From an uncultured bacterium (GTDB taxonomy: Bacteria > Vulcanimicrobiota > Xenobia > Xenobiales > Xenobiaceae): 64,000 nucleotides of DNA. The stretch is taken from positions 1 to 64,000 of the forward strand of contig CAKTUZ010000014.1 in assembly GCA_934621605.1 (NCBI GenBank). The letters run 5' to 3'. The first letter of the stretch is position 1. Every line of letters begins with the position of its first letter. The notes under the pieces were generated by a model. It ran no database searches and had not been told where the DNA came from. It worked only from the letters and a program-made list of their open reading frames with translations. Position numbers and translations under genes: made by a program. Positions 45,867-54,904 of this stretch are shown piece after piece.

Positions 45867-46311
45867 GCTGGGAGGTCTCTCCTTGGTAATTATTGTTATT
45901 TTGAGTATCGGAATGAAGCTTGAAAAATTGCTCAGCTCGTTTTTGCTCACTGGTTTGCAATAATTTGAGACGCCCAAAAACATCGGTAACAAAGGCGATA
46001 ATAAAGACGAGACTTAGAACAAAAGCTATGTTCCATTGTCTATTATAGGCGTTTAAAGCTTCTTGCTCGGCAGGCGGAGCATTATCTGGTCGCGGTTGAA
46101 GAAATTGCGGATCGAGCGTATAGAGTAAATAAGCTACGCTAACTATGGTAATTGTCTTCAATAGGCGGGCTATGAACCAGACAGAGGTGAAACTAGGAGT
46201 AATACCGTTCTTTTTTTCGCGGCGTATGAAATAAAAGTCGCTTACCAGCATACAAACGGCAATTACTAGCAATATTATGGGCACAATGCTGCAAACTAAG
46301 GTATAAGCCAC
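45856..46311 (-). CDS. Small membrane protein upstream of shc
   Basis: A 151-residue protein with three hydrophobic helices: VPIILLVIAVCMLVSDFYF (about 10-28), FIARLLKTITIVSVAYLLYTL (about 46-66) and IAFVLSLVFIIAFVTDVF (about 93-111), then a hydrophilic Gln/Asn-rich tail. No family recognised. It starts with GTG 46311 after AGGTG. Its last 11 bases overlap the start of squalene-hopene cyclase, so the two are translationally coupled; a partner role in hopanoid synthesis or transport is only inferred from this. Confidence 0.72.
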   Translation of the reverse strand: MAYTLVCSIVPIILLVIAVCMLVSDFYFIRREKKNGITPSFTSVWFIARLLKTITIVSVAYLLYTLDPQFLQPRPDNAPPAEQEALNAYNRQWNIAFVLSLVFIIAFVTDVFGRLKLLQTSEQKRAEQFFKLHSDTQNNNNYQGETSQHDR

Positions 46312-46486
46312 TATTCACCTGCTCACCGAAACAATTTGGGGGCAGGCAATTGACGGCAGAAACTATCCGCCGTGTCTGTAAAATCATAAAAAGCGCCCAA
46401 CCCAAAGACCACTTTCTCTTCAGTTCAGTAAAAGCCTTTAGCCTAGTGGGCAAAAAGTCTGGCCGACAGTTGGTTTGCAGTCTAAG

Positions 46487-48358
46487 CTAAGTCAAACCGA
46501 TCACCCGGTATATCTCTACAGGAGCGGTGCGGTTACGAACATAGATGCGGCGTACGAATCTGGCTTGTATGCCTTCATCCAAACTGTCACCACAAATAAA
46601 TATTTCGTTTGGTCTGCTATTGGATAGATTGCTCAATCTGGTTGCTCCGGAAAGCAAGTCACGCATATTGTCTACGGTAAACGGCCCTTTAGCCAAAGTC
46701 GGCTTTACCAACCCTGAGTATATGCCCGAAGCTATAGGGGGAAGCTTTAGCAAATGGTAATTTTGCCCCAGCTGTCGGAGGCTCATTCGAGTGCGAATAA
46801 TGGAGCGCACAGCCCTTAAACCGGCATATTCGTCTATAAAAGCAGCCTTGATATTGGCTCCTTCGTTGAGGATAATGAATCCTCCGTTTATTTCGACAGC
46901 TTCACGCATGACTTGGCTTATATGGGCTGCCAATTGAGTTAAAGATAAGGTTGGCAAAGGTAAATTTTTTAAAGAAGCGGTCATGGTAAGCACTGTCACC
47001 AAAGGGGGCACGGCAGGCTCTTTCGATTCTATTAAGCTCTTTAAAGAATGTAAAGGAACTTGATGCTCTGGCCTTTCGTTATGGTACAGAAGAGCGTCGT
47101 TATCTTGACTGTCCAATAATTCTTCCTCTTGGGAATAAGAAGGGATAAGTAAGTGATCATTTTGATAATTCTGTATAAATTGTTCGGAGGGGTGTTCTTC
47201 TCGATCGGTTTGCTCGATTCCGATTTTTTGGGCGTCATCCCAAATATCTCCCGCACTTGATAAAAAGGGATTGCTCGCTTGAGGTACTGCAGCTTTAGCG
47301 TTACTTTCTGAGTAAGATTGAGAAGAGTAACTTGACGATAACATAGCCTGTTCAGCTTCATTGTCTTTTAGAGGAGGTTGAGTAAGTTTAGGAGAGAGCT
47401 GAACTTTTTTGTCTGTCTGGGGTAGGGTTGGCTGGTGAGAAGTCGCGTCGATATTATGTAAAACGGACTGAGGTTCTGGGGAGGTCTCAGGGTTGGGCTC
47501 AGCAACGTAATGTACCGCGCCTATGCGCAGCATTCTGACTACTTGGATAAGTTTCTCTTTTAAGACCAGAGCTGAATTCGGGCGGTATTTGGGATTCTTG
47601 TTCATTAGCCACATAATGATTTGCTCTATTTCAATAGGCAAATGGGGATCTACCGATGTCGGCCGTTGAGCTTTGTCATATACTTGCATACGCAAAATTG
47701 CCGCAGCGTCTTCAGCTGAGAAAGGAGTGATGCCACAGAATATTTCGTATAAAATAACCCCCACAGCATAAAGATCTGAGCGCAAATCGGCTTCTTTACC
47801 CTGAGCTTGCTCGGGAGACATGTAGGTGCAAGTGCCTAAAGCCGTACCGGACTTAGTTAAGGCTGTCAAATCGGCGGCAAAACTTATTTTCGCCAGGCCA
47901 AAGTCGAGCACTTTTATGTGACCAAGATGATTGACAAAGATATTGTCTGGTTTCAAATCGCGGTGAATAATACCTCGGCTGTGAGCATGATAGAGGGCGT
48001 CGCATAGCTCTGCGGTCAGAAGCAGAATATTCTCCGGTGAAGGACGGTAAGCCCGCACATAATAACGCAGTGATTTTCCCGTCAACAACTCCATTACAAT
48101 AAATGGGCGACCGTGAAAAGTGCCATATTCGTAAACCTTAACTATGCCGGGATGGTTGAGCTTTTGAGCTGCCTGAGCTTCACGGGCAAAGCGCTTGCGA
48201 GACGATTCCCTTTCACATAGGGCAGAAAGCAGCAATTTGACAGCCACATCCTGGCCGGTAACTCTATCCAAAGCACGATAGACTTCGCCCATGCCGCCGC
48301 TGCCCAAACGCTCTAGCAGCAGGTATCTATTTTCTATAACTTGGCCGTCTATTTCCAT
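46487..48358 (-). CDS. Ser/Thr protein kinase with a C-terminal cyclase-homology domain
   Basis: Residues 1-280 are a complete PknB-like kinase: GSGGMGEVY (19-27), Lys41 in VAVK, HRDLKPDN (about 135), DFGLA and MSPEQAQG. A disordered Ser/Pro/Gln-rich linker (about 285-440) follows. The C-terminal part (about 445-610) looks like a class III nucleotide cyclase homology domain: NGGFIILNEG, AVRSIIRTRMSLRQL, IASGIYSGLVKP, LSGATRLSNLS and EIFICGDSL. The metal-binding Asp residues that cyclases need are not there, so it is probably a degenerate sensor domain. No transmembrane helix is present, so the kinase is cytoplasmic. Substrates are unknown. Confidence 0.9.
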   Translation of the reverse strand: MEIDGQVIENRYLLLERLGSGGMGEVYRALDRVTGQDVAVKLLLSALCERESSRKRFAREAQAAQKLNHPGIVKVYEYGTFHGRPFIVMELLTGKSLRYYVRAYRPSPENILLLTAELCDALYHAHSRGIIHRDLKPDNIFVNHLGHIKVLDFGLAKISFAADLTALTKSGTALGTCTYMSPEQAQGKEADLRSDLYAVGVILYEIFCGITPFSAEDAAAILRMQVYDKAQRPTSVDPHLPIEIEQIIMWLMNKNPKYRPNSALVLKEKLIQVVRMLRIGAVHYVAEPNPETSPEPQSVLHNIDATSHQPTLPQTDKKVQLSPKLTQPPLKDNEAEQAMLSSSYSSQSYSESNAKAAVPQASNPFLSSAGDIWDDAQKIGIEQTDREEHPSEQFIQNYQNDHLLIPSYSQEEELLDSQDNDALLYHNERPEHQVPLHSLKSLIESKEPAVPPLVTVLTMTASLKNLPLPTLSLTQLAAHISQVMREAVEINGGFIILNEGANIKAAFIDEYAGLRAVRSIIRTRMSLRQLGQNYHLLKLPPIASGIYSGLVKPTLAKGPFTVDNMRDLLSGATRLSNLSNSRPNEIFICGDSLDEGIQARFVRRIYVRNRTAPVEIYRVIGLT

Positions 48359-48401
48359 CTTAAACTCATGACTGATTATTACACATATCGGCTGACAACA
48401 G

Positions 48402-48458
48402 AAAAAGGCGGGGGCCGACTTTTGCTGTAAAAAGGATCGGCACGTCCCGCTTTGTTTT
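48402..48458 (-). terminator. Imperfect terminator after the large secreted protein gene
   Basis: GCGGG with CCCGC and GGCCGA with TCGGC form an imperfect stem with a U-run on both sides (AAAAA at 48402-48406 gives UUUUU on the minus strand). It lies between the stop at 48508 and the kinase start at 48358. Confidence 0.6.
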
Positions 48459-48507
48459 TCCCCCGTTATCGGTTCTTATGAGTACATTTTCATTGATTGA
48501 AAAAAAA

Positions 48508-51500
48508 CTACAGTTCGAAGCGCGTATCTTCTAAATACATCTCTAGATCCTGGCTGGGAATACTGATTTTCAAAATTTTGCCGGTCTTTAAGTCCATATA
48601 GAAGAGCATACCCTTTTCGGTATCGAGGCGAGCTGTCTCCACTTCTTTGCCATCGGGCATAGTGATAGTTTCATCAGAATCGGCTCTCTGAATGGTTAGA
48701 TCCTGCACTTTGAGAGAACCGGGGATGAAGGCTTTGAAACTATAATTCTCATCATCTTCGTTTTCAGCAGCGGTATTTTGATTGAAAGTACCGGCTCCGG
48801 TTTCGCCACCTTGACTTTTGGAAGCGGCCTCATCGCTCTTGGCTTCAAAAACTGAAGCGGAACTGGGAGCAATAACTTCGCTGGAACTTACCACTCCGGT
48901 ATTGGGATCTACTTTGGGTAATGTCGAGTCGGATTGAGCTTCCTCTGTGTTTTTTTCGAGAGTAACTATCGGACTTTGTTCTACTATCAAAGCCCATTGC
49001 GACAAGAAGCGCGGATCGGCAAGATAAGTTCCGATAGAATAAGGAATTTGGCGAGTTTTAGACTCGGTAGCTTCAGCCTTGTTTGCAGAGTCGTTTTTGA
49101 CGACTACTTTTTCTGTACCTTCGGCAGCTTTGTCCTTTTCAGCTTCGGCAGCTTGCTGCTTGGCTTCATCGTAGCAAGCTTTTATTTCTAGCAAACGATC
49201 TTTGGTCTCTTGGCGTAGCTTCAGCTCGGCTTGCTTTTTAGCTTCAGCTTCGGCGGCTTCTTTTTCCGAGTCAGAAATAGCTTCCTCTGGAGCTTCTTCG
49301 TTTTTGTTTACCTCTCCGAAAGCACCTTGAGCAGCTTCACTAATTCCTTGGCCAAGTTTATCAGCCTCTGCAACGTCAGTAGAGGTTGCATCCTGCTTCT
49401 GGCTCGGCTCCTGGTTGCTGTTCGCCTTTTCGGTGCTCGATTCCGTCGCAGTAGGCTGGCTCTGCGTCTTGGGTTGCGCACTGTCAAGCGTGGGCTGAGC
49501 AACCGCGTTAGCTTGTTCAACTTGAATAGATTCAGGAAGGGGAGGATTTTGTTCAAGCTGAGCTTCTTCCGCTTGTACTTCACTTTGTTTTTCGGCCTCT
49601 GCTTTTTCGCGCTCTATAAGCGCTTTTGATTTAGCCGGTCTGGGCAGCGATTTCGATTCTTTAAGATCGAGAACTTGGGTTATATTGGTCCCTTGGAAAG
49701 AAAAACTCTCATGGCGAACTTTGGCACCGTTGTCTTCGCTTGTTTGGAAAGAAAGAGGCAGGCCGTTTTGATTCATGCTGAGTGTACTTTCAAATATCAG
49801 CGGCGTCTCTTCGCGCAAAATTACCGACTCAGATTTAAAATCGTAAGTTTCACCGCCTTCGCGCACTTCCATATCATACATATAAGAGCTTTCCAAGCCG
49901 ATCAGCTTGCCTTTATGGTAAATACCGTAAGTGCGTTTTTCACCTATAGGCCACTTGAGAGCAGTTTTGAAATAATCGGTAGTGCGAGGTGGACGGGGAG
50001 AAAACTTCTCTACATAAATATCCATAGCTTGAAGATCGCCGCTTTCCCACAGAGTAATATGGGAAGCGTTTATAAAACCCGATTCGTTGGTAGTGGGATC
50101 GAAAGCTACCCAGCCGTCTTCAGAGCCAAGCCAAGCTTCTGTCCAGCGATGTACTGTAAATGAACCTTTATTATAAGACAAACCTCCCACAACGCGAGCG
50201 GGAATCTTTACGGCTCGTAACAGAGCGGTTAAAAGTAAAGCTTTGCCTTCAGGGTTACCAACTTGATTCTCTAAGGTTTGGCGCGCCGAAGGTAAAGCTA
50301 CACCTTCAGCTATTTGGTTAGATACATAACCATTTAAGCGCTGGGCGGCTTGGAAGGCTGTTTCCGATTTCCAAGTGACTTCTTTGGCTTTAGTTGTCAG
50401 GCTATTTACTTCGAGCTCAATGCCGGGACAAGCTTGTAAATACTTTTTGAGTTCATCGGGGATTGTTTCTGTAAAAGGAAATTTTGCTTTGGGAGTTTCG
50501 CTTTTTAAGTCGCTACTCACCACAGCACGTCCCTTAATTTGCCCTTCTTTTACTTCGCCGTAAAACTGTTGCTTGTAATTTTTGATTTGGTGTTGAGCTA
50601 ATTCTCCACCGCGCAATCTCAAATCGACAAAAGCTTCTAAATGGGTAAGCTTGTCTGGATCTTGGAAATAAATATTGGAAATTTCCGAATTAGCTTTAAT
50701 GCGTTGTCCAGAAGATTTGGCAACAGACGAAACCACGCCGGGAGTAGAACGGCGGAAAACTAAGCCTGAACCGATCTCTCTGATTTCGGCCAACTCGTAA
50801 TTTTTGGCATAAACTCGCACGTAAGCTAGAGGAGCGGAGTTCGCGTCGGTAATTTTATAGACAAAAGTTGTGTGTGCAACTCCATCGCGGTCTTTCCAAG
50901 TTTCTTTTATCGGTTTGTAGACAATAGTTTTGCCTATACCTTGTAAGATGGGATCGTATGTATCTAAAACTCCGCCCTGAGAAGCGGCTCTGACCATAAG
51001 CCAGTAATGTTCTGGAAAAGTATCGAGATGGCCCCACAAGTTGTTAAATACAATCAGAGGAGGCTGGTTGGCCGAATATTTTTGCAAATATCCTTGTTCT
51101 TTGCCCATGTAATTGTTGTTCTGAGCAATAAAATCTTCGGAGTATATACAATTAACGCTTAAAGTATCTTTGCTCTTAGCCTCACCTTGAATACATAGAA
51201 ACAGTGCCGGCGCTAAGGTTTTTTTGTCAATTTGTGTGTTGGCGGTAAACTTTAAATCTTGTACAGCATCTACGCCCATTTTTATACGGGAGGTAGAATC
51301 CATAACATAAGTAGACTGGCCGCCCAAAGTTAAAAGGCGGTTGATCTTATATTGGGAGTAGCCTACCAACTGACCGGCATACTCTATAGCAAAATAATTG
51401 TCAGAGCCCACAGCCAGATTGTTTTTTATAACTCGCGGCCCTTGGGGAATTTCTGTTTCCGGCAGCGGTTGGGCCAATTCCAACTTAGCTGGACGCTCGT

Positions 51501-51951
51501 TTATTTTGGCAGTGTTTTTCTTTTTCGCTTTTACCGGTGAAGGAGCGGGGGCGTATTTATCCCAGGGGTTATTACCGGTCACCTCAGGCAGATTCTCTTC
51601 TACTTCGGGACTGCCTTCGGCGGTAGCTGGGATGGGCATAGTTTTTGAAGAGGGAGCAGGAACTGAGGCTTTTTTGTTATTTGACGGCTCAGCTTGGTAT
51701 CTGTCCCAAGGGTTGACTGAGGAATCGGTAGTCGAAGGTGCTGCCGATTGCTTCTCCGCGTTAGGAGCGGTCTCTTTGGTTGCGGTTGTTGGCTCAGCTT
51801 GGTACTTGTCCCAGGGATTGGCTTGAGCTACCACTTGAGAATAAGAATTGTATAGTTGGCCATGAACTTGAGGCTCTTGTGAGTAAGCTGCCGATAAAGG
51901 AGCTAAGCAAAGTAAAGAAACAGCTGCTGCAGTAAAGGTGAGTCTGTTCAT
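48508..51951 (-). CDS. Large secreted transglutaminase-fold protein, catalytic Cys lost
   Basis: The 1147-residue protein has a signal peptide (MNRLTFTAAAVSLLCLAPLS, cleaved after AAYS/Q region), then a Pro/Ser-rich part with three NPWD[KR]Y repeats. A transglutaminase-like core lies near residues 520-625: NPEGKALLLTALLRAVKIPAR, HRWTEAWLG (His about 601) and WVAFDPTTNE (Asp about 617). The Cys that normally stands in GxC-x2-3-A-LL is Pro (about residue 566). Beyond about 740 come a Glu/Gln/Ala-rich, coiled-coil-like low-complexity region (about 765-960) and a folded C-terminal domain (about 1050-1147). Probably an envelope structural or binding protein, not a peptidase. Confidence 0.85.
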   Translation of the reverse strand: MNRLTFTAAAVSLLCLAPLSAAYSQEPQVHGQLYNSYSQVVAQANPWDKYQAEPTTATKETAPNAEKQSAAPSTTDSSVNPWDRYQAEPSNNKKASVPAPSSKTMPIPATAEGSPEVEENLPEVTGNNPWDKYAPAPSPVKAKKKNTAKINERPAKLELAQPLPETEIPQGPRVIKNNLAVGSDNYFAIEYAGQLVGYSQYKINRLLTLGGQSTYVMDSTSRIKMGVDAVQDLKFTANTQIDKKTLAPALFLCIQGEAKSKDTLSVNCIYSEDFIAQNNNYMGKEQGYLQKYSANQPPLIVFNNLWGHLDTFPEHYWLMVRAASQGGVLDTYDPILQGIGKTIVYKPIKETWKDRDGVAHTTFVYKITDANSAPLAYVRVYAKNYELAEIREIGSGLVFRRSTPGVVSSVAKSSGQRIKANSEISNIYFQDPDKLTHLEAFVDLRLRGGELAQHQIKNYKQQFYGEVKEGQIKGRAVVSSDLKSETPKAKFPFTETIPDELKKYLQACPGIELEVNSLTTKAKEVTWKSETAFQAAQRLNGYVSNQIAEGVALPSARQTLENQVGNPEGKALLLTALLRAVKIPARVVGGLSYNKGSFTVHRWTEAWLGSEDGWVAFDPTTNESGFINASHITLWESGDLQAMDIYVEKFSPRPPRTTDYFKTALKWPIGEKRTYGIYHKGKLIGLESSYMYDMEVREGGETYDFKSESVILREETPLIFESTLSMNQNGLPLSFQTSEDNGAKVRHESFSFQGTNITQVLDLKESKSLPRPAKSKALIEREKAEAEKQSEVQAEEAQLEQNPPLPESIQVEQANAVAQPTLDSAQPKTQSQPTATESSTEKANSNQEPSQKQDATSTDVAEADKLGQGISEAAQGAFGEVNKNEEAPEEAISDSEKEAAEAEAKKQAELKLRQETKDRLLEIKACYDEAKQQAAEAEKDKAAEGTEKVVVKNDSANKAEATESKTRQIPYSIGTYLADPRFLSQWALIVEQSPIVTLEKNTEEAQSDSTLPKVDPNTGVVSSSEVIAPSSASVFEAKSDEAASKSQGGETGAGTFNQNTAAENEDDENYSFKAFIPGSLKVQDLTIQRADSDETITMPDGKEVETARLDTEKGMLFYMDLKTGKILKISIPSQDLEMYLEDTRFEL
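51541..51819 (-). repeat. Three NPWD[KR]Y peptide repeats
   Basis: Residues 45-54 (NPWDKYQAEP), 80-89 (NPWDRYQAEP) and 128-137 (NPWDKYAPAP) repeat within the mature N-terminus of the large secreted protein, spaced 35 and 48 residues apart by Ser/Thr/Pro linkers. They look like short linear binding motifs. Confidence 0.85.
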
Positions 51952-52085
51952 AAGCTTGAAAAAATTCCTGACCTAATGCGTAAAAATTCGTGTTCTGATT
52001 AAACAGAATGGTAATTGTTTCAAAAGTTGCGGCTTTTCCTTTTAGAAAAGTAAGTCGACTTTCTTTCACTACTATAAATTCTTAG

Positions 52086-53099
52086 TTAAGCGCTGAAAAG
52101 CTCTTGTAAATAAGCATACATTTCCGGATCGCGTTGTTCTACCAGAGGTTTTAGAGTCGGCTGAAAATAAGCTTCTACGGTTTCGGCAAAATATTCTGCC
52201 GGATTGGTAGATGCATAACTCGAAACCAAGCCTGTGCGGCTATGGCGGAACTTGTTCCATAATTGTACGGATAAAGGTAAGCGACGTCCATGCCCTTCAC
52301 TAAAGGCGTTGTCGTAAGCGTGGGCAAATTCGTGTCTAGCTACTGAATGATTGGGCTGTCCTAGTTGTTCCTCACCTATAACCAAAAGACGACGGGAAGA
52401 GTCATAAAGTCCACGCACTTCAGACCAATAACGGCCATCGAAAGTTTTTTCGGAGGGAGCTACTACATACATGCCTTTTATTTTCAGTTGAGTGAGGGCC
52501 TGGCGGCGATCCAATACTATTATGTGAGCGCCGAATGATCTTACCTGAGAAATAATTTTAGCCCCCATAGGCTCCAGTTCGTCCTGAACTTTGAGGCGTG
52601 AAGCTTCAGTTGGAGCGTAGTAGATCATGCGGTTGATTGTTTCGCGTACGGGTGAGTAAACCTGATGGCGAACACGTTTATTGGGATTGGGGACGAAGCC
52701 GGAAAGTTGGATCGTAGTCGGAAAAATTAAATTTTGCGGTTGTTTTTGTCCTTCTTGTTCGGATTTGCTGCGGCGAAAAGAATCCAAATCGCTGAGCAGT
52801 CCGTTAAAATCACGTTCCGGTTTTTCTTCCTCTTCGTCCTCTTCTTCCTCTCCGATAACATCTATACCCTTATGCCTGAGAAGTTTGCGGCGCAGCTTCT
52901 TGAGATAAGCTTTGGCCTCGGGTGACAAAGTAACTGAATCTTCCAAGTTGCCTTGCAAAGCTAAGGCTACTTGGTCTTCAATGTCGCCTACTTCCTTTAG
53001 TATATTAGACTTTACACTGCGGGCCATTTCGCGTTGAACGGCCTGCAGATAACCTGCGTCGTATGTCCCTAAGTTAGGACCGCGAATTTCCATACCCAT
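52086..53099 (-). CDS. ATLF-like zincin metalloprotease, no signal peptide
   Basis: The 337-residue protein has HEFAHAYDNAF (HExxH near residues 253-257) and a downstream NPAEYFAETVEAYF near 300, where the Glu fits the third zinc ligand of gluzincin-type proteases. This arrangement resembles the anthrax lethal factor catalytic domain (ATLF-like) family, ending with the typical YxYLxxLF. The N-terminal third is charged, with an acidic run (EEEEDEEEE near residue 85). No export signal is present, so it acts inside the cell or leaves by another secretion route. Substrates are unknown. The family call is by motif only. Confidence 0.8.
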   Translation of the reverse strand: MGMEIRGPNLGTYDAGYLQAVQREMARSVKSNILKEVGDIEDQVALALQGNLEDSVTLSPEAKAYLKKLRRKLLRHKGIDVIGEEEEDEEEEKPERDFNGLLSDLDSFRRSKSEQEGQKQPQNLIFPTTIQLSGFVPNPNKRVRHQVYSPVRETINRMIYYAPTEASRLKVQDELEPMGAKIISQVRSFGAHIIVLDRRQALTQLKIKGMYVVAPSEKTFDGRYWSEVRGLYDSSRRLLVIGEEQLGQPNHSVARHEFAHAYDNAFSEGHGRRLPLSVQLWNKFRHSRTGLVSSYASTNPAEYFAETVEAYFQPTLKPLVEQRDPEMYAYLQELFSA

Positions 53100-53202
53100 A
53101 AGCAGATACCCTTAGCAAACGATCGATAGAGACGGAGCTGCGGAGCTCCTCTCTATTCTAACAAATAAATCGTCCTTCAAGCAGAATCAGGGCCTGTCCG
53201 TA

Positions 53203-54852
53203 TTACAGAGAACGAATACCTTTGGTAATAGGCATACGACGATCCAATCCCAAGAGCACAGGCGACAGTTTTAAGCCGATCGGCCCCTGTTGACGTTTGA
53301 ATTCGCTGCGCTCTACTAGGCGGACAACTCTATCTACCATAGTTTCCTCGAAGCCCTCGGCTTTAAGTTCGGCTTTAGTGCGCCCTACTTCCAAATAGGC
53401 TTTAAGCATGGCGTCCAACACATCGTAATCGGGCAAGCTGTCGGAATCTTTTTGGCCTTCATGTAATTCGGCTGAAGGAGGACGGGTAATAATGAGAGGG
53501 GGAATTAGCTCTTCATCTTTGTTTAAATAACGGCAGAGAGAGCGAACCTCGTTTTTGTAAAGGTCCATAATGGGAGCAATGCCGCCGGCTCCGTCGCCGT
53601 ACAAAGTTGAGTAGCCCACTGCCTCTTCAGCCTTATTTCCAGTGCATATAGCCAGCCAGCCGAACTTATTGGACATAGCCATAACCAAGATAGCGCGGAT
53701 GCGAGCCTGTATATTTTCTTCTGTAATATCGAAGTCGCGTCCCGCAAAGGCTGGAGCCAGCAGCTCGGTAAAAGCAGCTCTGGGCCCTTCGATAGGTAAC
53801 AATTGTAAATCGATACCGAGGCTGTGGCAAAGCTTGGCCCCTTCCTCTTCACTTACGTCGGTGCTGAAGCGGCTGGGCATATAAATGCCGTGTACATGTT
53901 TTGCTCCCAGAGTTTTTACAGCCAGGGCGGCACATAAAGCTGAGTCTATACCGCCGGAAATACCCAACACGACGTCGGTAAAACCGATTTTGCGCATATA
54001 ATCGCCTAAGCCTAAACATATAGCTTCGGTCAATTCGCTTTCTTTAGCCCAATTCTCATCTTCAGGGGGAAATTGCGTAGGCTGAGCGGTGCTCTGTGTA
54101 GTTAATGTCCAGAGAGTACAGCACTCGCGGAAGCGTGGCGCATAGTTTAAAAGCTGGCCTTGATCGGAAACAAGCAGAGAGCCGCCTTCCAAAATAATTT
54201 GGTCTTGGCCGCCTACTAAGTTGGCTTCTAAAATGTGCACTCCCAGCTCTTGGGCACGCTGTTGCAAGAAAGCCACATGTTGATGCCACTGTCCAGAAAC
54301 AAAGGGACGGGCGGCCAAATTGATGACTAAAATTTGTTCGCTATTGTTCTGTTTTTCTTGTTGAGCTAAGGAAGTAAACTCTTCGTCCAAAACTTCATCG
54401 TCAACGGATAAGAGCAACTTGAAGCCTTCGCATTTACCTAAGGCGGCGGCGACAGAGCTGTTGTTGAAATATTCGGAAGCTGAAAACCAGGAATGATCGT
54501 GTAGAGCCGAAGCGCATAAAGGAGTGATTTCGATCTTTTCAACGTAAGAAAGCAAAACAGCTCCGTTGTAAAGTACTTCTTCTCCGTCTTCTTGGATGAC
54601 AAGTGGAGAACCGACAAGCACTTTTATATCTTGACAAGCTTCGGCTATAGCGTGCCAAGCTTCGGTAATAGCGGTGGTAAAAGTGCGGTTATGAAGCAAG
54701 TCGTGAGGGGGATAACCGGTAAGTGCCATCTGAGGGAAAATGGCCAGCGAAGCGTGCTCTTTTTTAGCCTGTTCGATGGCTTTAATGATTTGGCGACTGT
54801 TATTTTCGATATCGCCAACAGTGGGATTGGTTTGTGCTATAAACAGTTTCAT
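53203..54852 (-). CDS. nadE: NAD+ synthetase with inactivated glutaminase domain
   Basis: It amidates nicotinate adenine dinucleotide to NAD+. The C-terminal synthetase domain is intact: VLGISGGIDSALCAALAVK (P-loop near 296-303), STLYGDGAGGIAPIMDLYK and RPPSAELHEGQKDSDSLPDYD. The N-terminal nitrilase-like domain, which normally makes ammonia from glutamine with a Glu-Lys-Cys triad, has lost it: Glu becomes Gln41 in FPQMALTGYPP, the Lys segment becomes PLCASA (about 111-116), and the Cys becomes Ser149 in LLLSVDDE. At 549 residues the two-domain layout is kept. It may therefore use free ammonia. Confidence 0.94.
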   Translation of the reverse strand: MKLFIAQTNPTVGDIENNSRQIIKAIEQAKKEHASLAIFPQMALTGYPPHDLLHNRTFTTAITEAWHAIAEACQDIKVLVGSPLVIQEDGEEVLYNGAVLLSYVEKIEITPLCASALHDHSWFSASEYFNNSSVAAALGKCEGFKLLLSVDDEVLDEEFTSLAQQEKQNNSEQILVINLAARPFVSGQWHQHVAFLQQRAQELGVHILEANLVGGQDQIILEGGSLLVSDQGQLLNYAPRFRECCTLWTLTTQSTAQPTQFPPEDENWAKESELTEAICLGLGDYMRKIGFTDVVLGISGGIDSALCAALAVKTLGAKHVHGIYMPSRFSTDVSEEEGAKLCHSLGIDLQLLPIEGPRAAFTELLAPAFAGRDFDITEENIQARIRAILVMAMSNKFGWLAICTGNKAEEAVGYSTLYGDGAGGIAPIMDLYKNEVRSLCRYLNKDEELIPPLIITRPPSAELHEGQKDSDSLPDYDVLDAMLKAYLEVGRTKAELKAEGFEETMVDRVVRLVERSEFKRQQGPIGLKLSPVLLGLDRRMPITKGIRSL

Positions 54853-54904
54853 AATAGGCTGATCGCCTTTCTAGCTAACTAGGTAGCAGTGCTGTAAAGA
54901 AATG

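Noticed and set aside
49231..49629. 132-codon plus-strand frame inside the large secreted protein gene
   Set aside because: It is antisense to the Glu/Gln/Ala-rich region and reads as a hydrophobic, Phe/Leu/Ser-rich artefact.
53127..53156. GGAGCT-GCGG-AGCTCC hairpin after nadE
   Set aside because: A clear palindrome, but it has no U-run on the minus strand, so I could not support it as a terminator or as an operator.
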